A DNA stretch of 37,622 bases from IMG/VR virus record IMGVR_UViG_3300027971_000006, positions 1 to 37,622 of that record. The stretch is one strand, 5' to 3'. Numbering within the stretch: the first letter of the stretch is position 1; every line of letters starts with the position of its first letter. This document shows, piece by piece, positions 28,675 to 35,799 of the stretch. This DNA is from a virus. A program made the translations under genes and the position numbers. Under the pieces are notes generated by a model. That model was not told where the DNA came from. It did no database searches and saw only the letters and a list, made by a program, of their open reading frames with translations.

Positions 28675-28965
28675 ATGAAAGAAGGAATGAATAAAGGTGG
28701 TGATATGAAAATGTCGAAAGGCATGGTCATGTTGCCCCTGTCGATGCTTGAAGTTAATGATGGCGGAGACAATGTTCCTCCCTCTGAAGGTGATGAAGTT
28801 GAACTCAGCGGTGTTGTTCAAATGGTTAAGAACGGAGCTGCATACATCAAGGTCAATGAGGCCATGATCGAAGGCGAATCCGAGAATAACGAAGAGGACA
28901 ACATGTCTGAGGAGGACAAAATGCGTGAGCTGGCGAAGAATGCCGACGAGGAGAACTACAGCTAA
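28675..28965 (+). CDS. Small acidic protein after the capsid gene
   Basis: A 96-residue protein starting MKEGMNKGGDMKMSKGMVM, behind CGGAG. An in-frame ATG at 28594 would start before the hairpin and has no ribosome-binding site, so I reject it. The middle (LPLSMLEVNDGGDNVPPSEG and EVELSGVVQMVKNGAAYIKV) is a small beta-rich segment; the rest is Glu/Asp-rich. It could be a capsid-decorating or assembly protein. TAATG junction with the next gene. Confidence 0.55.
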   Translation: MKEGMNKGGDMKMSKGMVMLPLSMLEVNDGGDNVPPSEGDEVELSGVVQMVKNGAAYIKVNEAMIEGESENNEEDNMSEEDKMRELAKNADEENYS

Positions 28966-29246
28966 TGCCTGTTTACCAGTACACCGATACCAGAAATGGT
29001 TCAGTCGTTGAACTGGAAAAATCAGTAGCTGAAAGGGACTCGGTCCCTAAGTACCTGAAGCGGTTTACTGTCCCACAACGTTTGGCTCTTGTTGGCGTTG
29101 GCGATCCCCTCGACAACCCACTTGGGTCTAATAAAACAAATATTATGAAGGGGTACTACCGCCAGGAACAAAAACTTGGCAGTAGATTCAAAAGCGAATT
29201 CAGCGCGGATCAAGTGAAACGTGCCTGGAGTCGTAAAGGAGATTAA
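28965..29246 (+). CDS. Small basic structural-region protein
   Basis: A 93-residue protein starting MPVYQYTDTRNG. The front resembles FmdB-type zinc-ribbon proteins in outline but has no Cys. The middle holds KYLKRFTVPQRLALVG and the end RFKSEFSADQVKRAWSRKGD is basic. Placement among head genes suggests a small virion or connector protein. Unknown function. Confidence 0.55.
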   Translation: MPVYQYTDTRNGSVVELEKSVAERDSVPKYLKRFTVPQRLALVGVGDPLDNPLGSNKTNIMKGYYRQEQKLGSRFKSEFSADQVKRAWSRKGD

Positions 29247-29250
29247 AAAT

Positions 29251-29445
29251 ATGGCTAATGAGTTTCAACGCAGTCCAGTTAGAGCGAAGAACAAGGCTAT
29301 CCGAATTGACGGAGCCAACTTCACCAACGTCATTGAGTTTACGGCAAGCTCCAGCGGTGGCACAGTCAATACTGTTGCAACCGCTCCTGCTTCCTTGAAC
29401 GTGACCCTTAACGGCACTTCTTACAGAATTGCCCTGCACACCTAA
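29251..29445 (+). CDS. Small beta-rich protein, unknown
   Basis: A 64-residue protein from the ATG at 29251 behind AAAGGAG. The Thr/Ala/Ser-rich sequence (NVIEFTASSSGGTVNTVATA) is typical of a small beta-sandwich virion protein. An upstream GTG in frame lies inside the previous gene and is not favoured. TAATG junction with the next gene. Confidence 0.5.
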   Translation: MANEFQRSPVRAKNKAIRIDGANFTNVIEFTASSSGGTVNTVATAPASLNVTLNGTSYRIALHT

Positions 29446-29693
29446 TGTCACGCGCATTAGACAGATTCCAGGGTGAATATGGCTTTGTTGCCACTACCTC
29501 AACAGGTACGGCGCAAGATGGAGCCTTTTGGGCGATTCAAACTCTTGCCGATACCACGTTTAGTGCGCTAGGTGGAAACTATACTGGCACGCTAACTGGC
29601 ACGACTATCCCTGCTGGACTCACCATTTATGGTGCGTTTGATGGATATACTGTCGGTACTGGCAAGGTTATTGCCTACAAGTCTGCTGCCTAA
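29445..29693 (+). CDS. Small beta-rich protein, unknown
   Basis: An 82-residue protein rich in Thr, Gly and Ala (TFSALGGNYTGTLTGTTIPA). It has the look of a small phage head-decoration or fibre-associated domain. Coupled by TAATG to the previous gene, followed by a terminator. The C-terminal half (GLTIYGAFDGYTVGTGKVIA) is a run of short strands. No family recognised. Confidence 0.5.
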   Translation: MSRALDRFQGEYGFVATTSTGTAQDGAFWAIQTLADTTFSALGGNYTGTLTGTTIPAGLTIYGAFDGYTVGTGKVIAYKSAA

Positions 29694-29701
29694 ATCTTGT
29701 G

Positions 29702-29740
29702 ATTCTTCCGCTTCGATTCAATAGATCGAGGCGGAAGAAT
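29702..29740 (+). terminator. Hairpin terminator ending the head-gene unit
   Basis: A 16-bp stem (29702-29717 with 29725-29740, one G-T wobble) and a seven-base loop. The 3' side is followed by TGCATTTAATTATATG, a weak T-rich tract. It separates the head genes from the fibre-region genes and is the best terminator-like structure of the window. Confidence 0.7.
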
Positions 29741-29753
29741 TGCATTTAATTAT

Positions 29754-30563
29754 ATGTCAAGATTAGGTTTAGGATTAGGATCTCAAATTTCTGCTGGTAA
29801 ATTAACAATTTACGATGCAGATGCTTTGACATATATAAATGCAGTACAAGCAGCAGATGGGCAGTCACTAGAGAATGGAGTAAAAGTAGCTATTAATGAT
29901 TTTGTAGTTGGGTGCAAGGCTGATGGAACTTGGACGGCATTAACTAACGCTTGCATTATGGCTGGGGCAAGAACATTAAGTGGTGCGTTGATTCCTTTAA
30001 CTGGTGTTGCCCCAACTAACAACAATTTTGTTAGTGGGGATTACAATAGAAAAACTGGATTGATTGGAAATGCTTCAACAAAATCACTTACAACTCAATA
30101 TAACAATAGTTCTATTCCAGTAGATAATGATCATATTTCTTGCTATGTAACACAAGCCCCCACTATTGGAGCAGCTACCAGAATGTTTATTGGAACTACA
30201 ACTGGGGTTTTGGGAAGATTGTGGTTACAATGCGACACAAATTCTGCATTAAACATAAAAAACAGATTGTCAGCGGCTGGCGGAATAAGCATTGCGGGCG
30301 AGGGCATTACGCTTGGCTTCAAGGGGCATTCAAGAAGTTCATCCACAAATACAATTATTCGCAGTTCACAAGCAAATACAACAGACACAACGGTTTCTGT
30401 ATCAAGAGTTAATGCTTTAGTGGGAGTATTTGCTGGAAGTGGTAGCTCAAGCTATTCCGACGCAAGAATGTCTTTTTATTCGCTAGGCCCAAATCTTGAC
30501 CTAGCACTTTTAGATACTCGAATAACCACCCTAATGACCACGCTTGCGAGCGTTTTACCCTAA
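29754..30563 (+). CDS. Putative virion protein with beta-rich fold
   Basis: A 269-residue protein starting MSRLGLGLGSQISAGKLTIY. It is rich in Thr, Ser, Asn and Gly with predicted beta strands (VSRVNALVGVFAGSGSSSYS), in the style of phage tail fibre, appendage or lectin-like proteins. The segment GKLTIYDADALTYINAVQAA looks helical and may mediate assembly. It lies immediately before the lipoprotein and fibre genes. No receptor-binding motif is certain. TAATG junction with the next gene. Confidence 0.55.
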   Translation: MSRLGLGLGSQISAGKLTIYDADALTYINAVQAADGQSLENGVKVAINDFVVGCKADGTWTALTNACIMAGARTLSGALIPLTGVAPTNNNFVSGDYNRKTGLIGNASTKSLTTQYNNSSIPVDNDHISCYVTQAPTIGAATRMFIGTTTGVLGRLWLQCDTNSALNIKNRLSAAGGISIAGEGITLGFKGHSRSSSTNTIIRSSQANTTDTTVSVSRVNALVGVFAGSGSSSYSDARMSFYSLGPNLDLALLDTRITTLMTTLASVLP

Positions 30564-30685
30564 TGCCCCTCCTCTTCATCGCTATCTTGCTGTGTTCCTG
30601 CTCACCAAAGCACGAAGACAACAATGCGCTACCACGCTACAGCGACATGGGCGCAGCCCATGACGCAGGTCAAGTTAAGCCATGA
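30563..30685 (+). CDS. 40-residue lipoprotein (spanin-like or entry-exclusion-like)
   Basis: The frame starts MPLLFIAILLCSC. The first 10 residues are hydrophobic, and a Cys at residue 11 or 13 could be lipid-modified (LLC or CSC), though the lipobox is short and not ideal. The mature part is charged (SPKHEDNNALPRYSDMG). TAATG and ATGA overlaps at both ends support translation. A very short outer-spanin-like protein is the closest analogy. Confidence 0.5.
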   Translation: MPLLFIAILLCSCSPKHEDNNALPRYSDMGAAHDAGQVKP

Positions 30686-30906
30686 GCGAAGACCAGGTTT
30701 GGAACATAGAATTGAAGCTCGCTAGGATGGAAGAGCGTCAGGTTCAGCTTTATGCGCTGGTCGAGAGGTCACTTGCAAACTACGCGGACATTGCTAATAA
30801 GGTTAATGCGCTGGAGCATCTAAGGACTAAGATACTAGCCCTTTCTGGCGTTATTGGCCTTATATGTTCAATGGCTTGGGACGTAATCAAAAATAGGAAC
30901 AACTAG
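30682..30906 (+). CDS. Coiled-coil plus C-terminal membrane span, XhlA/holin-like
   Basis: A 74-residue protein. The N-terminal 50 residues are a coiled coil (IELKLARMEERQVQLYALVE), and the C-terminus holds one membrane span (ILALSGVIGLICSMAWDVI). This is the layout of XhlA-type haemolysin/holin-accessory proteins. With the small lipoprotein before it, it may form a lysis or spanin-like unit. ATGA overlap at the start. Confidence 0.5.
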   Translation: MSEDQVWNIELKLARMEERQVQLYALVERSLANYADIANKVNALEHLRTKILALSGVIGLICSMAWDVIKNRNN

Positions 30907-30914
30907 GAGAAAAT

Positions 30915-32372
30915 ATGCCGAATTTTACAGCAGGAACCAGCTTTGGTGCAAACGACACAGTAACCAATACGAAGCTTAACGCTTTGATTGCTGACGCTGT
31001 AATCAACCCTGAGTGTGCATTAAGCATCAACTCTGGCACGATTGGGACGCTTTCCTGCACCAGGGGGACCATTGGAACCTTTAATAGCACAACTGGAACT
31101 GTTGCCACGCTAAATACCACTACTGGATCTGTCCAAACATTAAGTGCTGGCACATTGGCAACTGACCTTACTGGTGGAACGTATTCTGGATTAATCAATT
31201 CAAGTACTGGCACATACTCTGGATTAATCAATTCGAGTACTGGCACTTATTCTGGACTAATCAATTCTTCAACTGGCACTTATTCTGGATCAATCGGAAC
31301 AGCAAGAAGTTTGACCGCTGGAACAATTCAGACATTAACAGCGAGTACTCTTACTGGAACACTTACTGGAGGGACGTATTCTGGATTAATTAATTCAAGT
31401 ACTGGAACATATTCTGGATTAATAAACTCAACAACTGGTACATTTTCTGGATCATTGGGAACTTCATGCAATTTTACCGCTGGAACAATTAACAGATTAA
31501 CATCTTCAAGCAATGCAACAATATCTGGAATTACAGTAGGAACAGGTAGTAATAGTGGCTCTTTAAATACTGCCGTAGGAGCAGGATCTGTTCTTGGAAG
31601 TGGTACTGGAGGCTTTAATTCTGGATATGGATATTCAGCATTGGCATCAAGTACATCTGGAGTGGCAAATTGTGCCTTTGGATATAGGGCATTATTTTCA
31701 AATACAACAGGTGGAAGTTGCGTTGCGATAGGAGCTGCATCATTAGATTCAAATACGACATCAAATTTCAATATCGCAATTGGAAATTCTTCATTATATT
31801 TAAATAGTTCTGGAACAGGAGCAAATACAGCAGTTGGATACCAATCCATGTTTATAGCTACTGGAATGGCAAATTCATCTGCGCTTGGTGCAAACTCAAC
31901 AGTTACTGGATCAAACCAAGTTCAGCTTGGAGATTCTGCTACCACAACTTATGCATATGGAGCAGTTCAAAATAGATCAGATATTCGAGATAAAGCTGAT
32001 GTAAGAGATACAACGCTTGGTCTTGAATTTGTAAATGATTTACGCCCTGTTGATTTTAAATGGGATATGCGAGAGTATTACACGCCTGAGTTTGATGAAA
32101 ATGCAAATCCAGATATATACAAACTTTCAAATATTACTCACGATGGAAGCAAGAAGCGCAATCGATATCATCACGGCTTGATTGCCCAAGAGGTCAAGGA
32201 AGTTCTAGATAAGAATGGCATCGACTTTGGCGGATTCCAGGACCACAAAATAAGTGGTGGCGATGATGTTCTCAGCATTGGATACGGCGAGTTAATCGCA
32301 CCAATGATTAAAGCCATCCAACAACTCTCTGCCAAGGTAGACAGTCTAGAAGCACAACTGGCCAGCAAATGA
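30915..32372 (+). CDS. Tail fibre/spike with S74 intramolecular chaperone domain
   Basis: This 485-residue protein has a Thr/Gly-rich shaft with tandem TYSGLINSSTG repeats (residues 89-121 and 154-175), a YadA-like head region (about 240-340: NCAFGYRAL, NIAIGNSSL, NTAVGYQSM), and a C-terminal Peptidase_S74 chaperone. The S74 domain begins with SDIRDK: Ser355 and Lys360 form the autocleavage dyad (Ser-x4-Lys spacing). Cleavage would release about 130 residues after trimer assembly. The end LSAKVDSLEAQLASK is a coiled coil. It is the best candidate for the receptor-binding fibre. Confidence 0.85.
   Translation: MPNFTAGTSFGANDTVTNTKLNALIADAVINPECALSINSGTIGTLSCTRGTIGTFNSTTGTVATLNTTTGSVQTLSAGTLATDLTGGTYSGLINSSTGTYSGLINSSTGTYSGLINSSTGTYSGSIGTARSLTAGTIQTLTASTLTGTLTGGTYSGLINSSTGTYSGLINSTTGTFSGSLGTSCNFTAGTINRLTSSSNATISGITVGTGSNSGSLNTAVGAGSVLGSGTGGFNSGYGYSALASSTSGVANCAFGYRALFSNTTGGSCVAIGAASLDSNTTSNFNIAIGNSSLYLNSSGTGANTAVGYQSMFIATGMANSSALGANSTVTGSNQVQLGDSATTTYAYGAVQNRSDIRDKADVRDTTLGLEFVNDLRPVDFKWDMREYYTPEFDENANPDIYKLSNITHDGSKKRNRYHHGLIAQEVKEVLDKNGIDFGGFQDHKISGGDDVLSIGYGELIAPMIKAIQQLSAKVDSLEAQLASK
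31179..31439 (+). repeat. 33-bp repeats in the fibre shaft
   Basis: Three tandem copies (31179-31277) and a second group of two (31374-31439) encode TYSGLINSSTG. The period is 33 bp, in frame. Copies differ at synonymous positions. Such arrays can gain or lose units by recombination and change fibre length. Confidence 0.85.
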
Positions 32373-33067
32373 CCATCACCGAAATCGCTCAGTTTGCAGG
32401 CGAGAAGATCGGCAAGACCGATGCTGATACTATCACGTTCCTGCAAAAGGCAGCAGCCCTAAACTATCGGCGCGTTTGGAACTTTGCGCCTTGGCGTGAG
32501 ACTGTTACCAATTCGACGTATGCTATTACAGATATAGCAAGCAGAACAGTAGCCCTCGGAACAAATGTAGAGACACCTCTATCCGTTGCATGGGGAGATG
32601 ACGAACTTACCCCTATGGATCTTGCCACGATTATATCGCAGGATGCCGATCTTCTCGACATTGACAGAACTGGCACACCGCAGGCGTATTATTTCAAGGG
32701 ACGCAATTCTTCAGGTATTGCAGAAATTGATGTTTACCCTGCCCTCGAAACAACCAGCACCACTACCCTAAAAGTAATCGAAAAGCTCCAATGCCTTACT
32801 CGCTCGAACTACATTGTAGACTTTCCCCCAACCAGCAACGCCATTGGTGACGAACTTCGCCTTCCGCATGTCAGTCATGTCGTACTCGCATTGACGCATG
32901 CCGATGCCCTTGAGCGCGAGCGTCAGTACGGAAAGGCACAACTTGTCGTTCAAACTGCCAATACCGACCTAGCTTCTATGGCGAACTACGAATTGAGCCA
33001 GGTTGGCGGAATGAAGCAGATCACCCCAACCTCTCTTGGCGAACTTGGTTTAGAAGAGATCATCTAA
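32369..33067 (+). CDS. Head-tail adaptor / tail tubular protein A-like
   Basis: A 232-residue protein. The order fibre, then this gene, then a 622-residue beta-rich protein matches the T7 pair gp11-gp12 (tail tubular A and B) and P22 gp4-gp10. The front (TEIAQFAGEKIGKTDADTIT, FLQKAAALNYRRVWNF) and the end helix (VVLALTHADALERERQYGKA) match the helical fold of adaptor proteins. Assignment is by size, fold outline and position. ATGA overlap with the fibre gene. Confidence 0.65.
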   Translation: MTITEIAQFAGEKIGKTDADTITFLQKAAALNYRRVWNFAPWRETVTNSTYAITDIASRTVALGTNVETPLSVAWGDDELTPMDLATIISQDADLLDIDRTGTPQAYYFKGRNSSGIAEIDVYPALETTSTTTLKVIEKLQCLTRSNYIVDFPPTSNAIGDELRLPHVSHVVLALTHADALERERQYGKAQLVVQTANTDLASMANYELSQVGGMKQITPTSLGELGLEEII

Positions 33068-33071
33068 AGCC

Positions 33072-34940
33072 ATGCCGTACTTCACGGATGCAACAGATGA
33101 TGTACTGTCGGTAGCTGTAACGCCAAGTTTTGATGGTGGCCAGGTATCTGGCATTAGCCCCAATCTTATTGCGGATAACGCAGCCTCCGAGCTGCTCAAC
33201 ATGACCATCTCGCCCAATGGTAACCTTCAGACTCGCCAGGGCATTGAGACAGTTTCGACAAGCTTTTCTACGTCCAATACAATTCAAGGCATGTTCTATT
33301 TCGATACACCAAACATTGAGACAATTATTCTTGCCACAAACGGATCTCTTTATAAATACAATACAGGTTCAAGCACGTTTTCGACTACTGGCGGAACATT
33401 CGTAAACTCAACAAATCAAATTGAATTCGCACAGTTGGTCAACAAATTATATTGGACGGACGGATCGAGCTATCTCCAGTTTACAGATGGAACAAGTTCC
33501 TATAGGCAGGGAACAAGCATTCTTTCAATAACTGTATCAACACAGGGGCTGGGGTATACTGGGTCAACAGCTGCCGTTACAATTGGAGCACCAAACCTAG
33601 CTTATGGAACAACCGCCAGCGCAATTGCAACAGTAACAGGCGGAACAGTATCTGGAGTTATTGTTACAAATGCTGGATCTGGATATACATCAGCTCCATC
33701 TGTTACAATAGCTGCTCCACCAGCTGGAGGAGGTCATTTTACGGCAACGGCAACGGCAAGTCTTTCAGCTCTCGCCCCTTCTGGCCTGCGCCTTATCAAG
33801 TCATTCACGAACAGGCTATTTGCTGTTGGCACTGGTGAATATCGCAACACTCTCTACGCCTCTGACATTCTCGATCCAGAGATATGGAAGACAACCAATT
33901 CAATTATTGTGGGTGGTGACGATGGCGAGGATATTATTGCAATCCAGCCTTTCTACGGATTCCAAATCATCGTGTTTAAGAGGAACAAGATTTACCTAGT
34001 TGATGTCACGCCAAGCACGACTGTGACATCAGGAACAAGCGTGTTGTCGCTTACCAATAGCGCAGCAGAGTGGACTGTTCAGACAATTTCAAATAGGATT
34101 GGTTGTATCGCAGGCAGATCAGTTGCGCTCGTAAACAAGGATGTGTTCTTCTTGGCGAATGACGGCATACGATCAGTCTCAAGGTCTTTGGCGGATGATT
34201 TCTCCACAGTTGGCCTGACAATAAGCGAGCCAGTTAAGGACATCATCGCAAGGATCAACAGAAGCTTTATTGAGACTTGCAATGCCACATTCCACAACAA
34301 TCGATATCTCCTCGCCATACCCCTAGATTCAGCAACAAATCCAAGCCACATATTGGTGTACAACTCAATCTTCAATTGCTTCGAAGGCTTGTGGGAAGTA
34401 GCAGCAGCAAGGATGGTTGAGACAAGCTTTACTTCTGGATTCTCTACAAACACAATTAAGCTTTGCGTAGGCACAACCAACTCAAGGGTTGGTCACCTTA
34501 CGGATTATAAGGACTCAGATTCAGTTGACATCAATACAGGGTTCCAAGACTTTGGTACTGGCTATACGAGCAGGGTGGTCACTAAGGCGTATGAATTTGA
34601 TGATCGTTTTGCGCTGAAGTACGGATCGCACTACGAGGTTGAATTCTTCAATTCTGGATCTACCAATGCGACGATAAGCATTCGCAGGGATACGGATGGT
34701 AACGATATTATTCTTGGCACGAATGTTGACACAACCTCGCCTGACGGATTGACACTTCCATTTACACTTCCAGCCACACTAAGCGCGAAGGTTGTCAAGC
34801 GCAGGGCGGATAGCCTTAGGTCATACGACAAGTGGCGCAATATCAAGATGAAGGTTGAGGCTGCCAGCAGGAAGCTATCCATTCGCGGGGTAATTATGGC
34901 AGCGAATCCAGACACAATTCAGATTCAGCAAAACATATGA
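33072..34940 (+). CDS. Tail hub / stabilisation protein (T7 gp12, P22 gp10-like)
   Basis: A 622-residue beta-rich protein. The front (ISPNLIADNAASELLNMTIS, PNGNLQTRQGIETV) is characteristic of nozzle or stabilisation proteins of short-tailed phages; the 'SPN-G-LQ-R-G' stretch opens a beta-propeller. A Gly-rich insert (AAPPAGGGHFTATATA, residues about 210-230) suggests an extra immunoglobulin-like or flexible piece. It would close the tail channel after packaging. Joined to the next gene by ATGA. Confidence 0.7.
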   Translation: MPYFTDATDDVLSVAVTPSFDGGQVSGISPNLIADNAASELLNMTISPNGNLQTRQGIETVSTSFSTSNTIQGMFYFDTPNIETIILATNGSLYKYNTGSSTFSTTGGTFVNSTNQIEFAQLVNKLYWTDGSSYLQFTDGTSSYRQGTSILSITVSTQGLGYTGSTAAVTIGAPNLAYGTTASAIATVTGGTVSGVIVTNAGSGYTSAPSVTIAAPPAGGGHFTATATASLSALAPSGLRLIKSFTNRLFAVGTGEYRNTLYASDILDPEIWKTTNSIIVGGDDGEDIIAIQPFYGFQIIVFKRNKIYLVDVTPSTTVTSGTSVLSLTNSAAEWTVQTISNRIGCIAGRSVALVNKDVFFLANDGIRSVSRSLADDFSTVGLTISEPVKDIIARINRSFIETCNATFHNNRYLLAIPLDSATNPSHILVYNSIFNCFEGLWEVAAARMVETSFTSGFSTNTIKLCVGTTNSRVGHLTDYKDSDSVDINTGFQDFGTGYTSRVVTKAYEFDDRFALKYGSHYEVEFFNSGSTNATISIRRDTDGNDIILGTNVDTTSPDGLTLPFTLPATLSAKVVKRRADSLRSYDKWRNIKMKVEAASRKLSIRGVIMAANPDTIQIQQNI

Positions 34941-35323
34941 CCCAGGTAGAGTTTCTTGAGAAAAGTGGCGTTTCCGAGGCGATGTGGCCTAACTTTAGGG
35001 AGTGGGTGGCATGGTTTGATAAACAGGGACTTATGGGTACATTAAGGAACAGAAATGATGAGATTCTAGGCGTTGCCCTGGCTAGGTGCGTTAATAGTGG
35101 CTCTGAAGTGGGTCACTACGTCCACGACGAGCATGGAGACAATATCTTTGTTGACTTGTGTGCTACTAGTGGTATTAGAAATGCTGAGTCGGTAGCCCCA
35201 CTCAAAGGCTTGCTATTGATCCTGTTGGATCGATTCGGACCACGCAAGCGAATCATTTTTAAACGTTTAGGACAACCAAAGGAGTACGATTACTACAAAT
35301 TCATGAGAAAGGCATTGAACTAA
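34937..35323 (+). CDS. Small internal virion protein (gp13-position), possible acetyltransferase-like fold
   Basis: A 128-residue protein starting MTQVEFLEKSGVSE. It has NRNDEILGVALARCVNSGSE and VDLCATSGIRNAESVAPLKG, LLLILLDRFGPRKRIIFKRL, which loosely follow a GNAT-like alpha/beta order without the acetyl-CoA loop being clear. In T7-like order this is the place of internal protein gp13. Virion role is inferred from position. Confidence 0.5.
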   Translation: MTQVEFLEKSGVSEAMWPNFREWVAWFDKQGLMGTLRNRNDEILGVALARCVNSGSEVGHYVHDEHGDNIFVDLCATSGIRNAESVAPLKGLLLILLDRFGPRKRIIFKRLGQPKEYDYYKFMRKALN

Positions 35324-35324
35324 T

Positions 35325-35798
35325 ATGGGATCACCCTCAATTCCATCACCGCCCCCACCGCCAGACCCAACAGCAGTAGCGCAGGCTAATGCTGAAATGT
35401 ATCGTAAAAACGTTGATACCTATATTGAAAAATCTCCTGCTATGGCCGAGCTTGAGAACAAGCTTCGCATGCAATACATGCCACAGCAGAGGGAGCTGGA
35501 GAGGCAGTTGTCCGCCTTGGATCAAGCTGCATCTGTCAGGTCGAATCTTGAGCTGGAACGCCAGTACGGCGCACAGCGCACCTTGGAATCGCTTCGTAGG
35601 CAGTACGAGTACTCGCCAGAAGCGTTTGCCTTGAACAAGGGTCTTGGCCAGCAAATGACGAATCAATTCACTCGCCTCTATGGGCAAAGCCCATATGGCG
35701 CAGTTCAACCAGAAGTCGCGTTCTCACAAGGCGCAGCTCCTGTCGATTATTTCTCAACCATTGGAACAAATATTTCCAAGCCCAACATGAGTGCTTAA
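35325..35798 (+). CDS. Internal virion protein, gp14-like position
   Basis: A 157-residue protein beginning MGSPSIPSPPPPPDPTAVAQ, a Pro-rich N-terminus seen in many phage internal core proteins, followed by a Gln/Glu/Arg-rich coiled coil (MQYMPQQRELERQLSALDQA) and an extended end. It would be the small ejection protein of the T7 gp14 type. TAATATG junctions on both sides link it to the neighbouring virion genes. Confidence 0.6.
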   Translation: MGSPSIPSPPPPPDPTAVAQANAEMYRKNVDTYIEKSPAMAELENKLRMQYMPQQRELERQLSALDQAASVRSNLELERQYGAQRTLESLRRQYEYSPEAFALNKGLGQQMTNQFTRLYGQSPYGAVQPEVAFSQGAAPVDYFSTIGTNISKPNMSA

Positions 35799-35799
35799 T

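Noticed and set aside
30887-31849. Leftward frames with repeated Pro-Glu-Tyr-Val segments
   Set aside because: They are the antisense translation of the 33-bp fibre repeats; the regular look comes from the repeat DNA itself.
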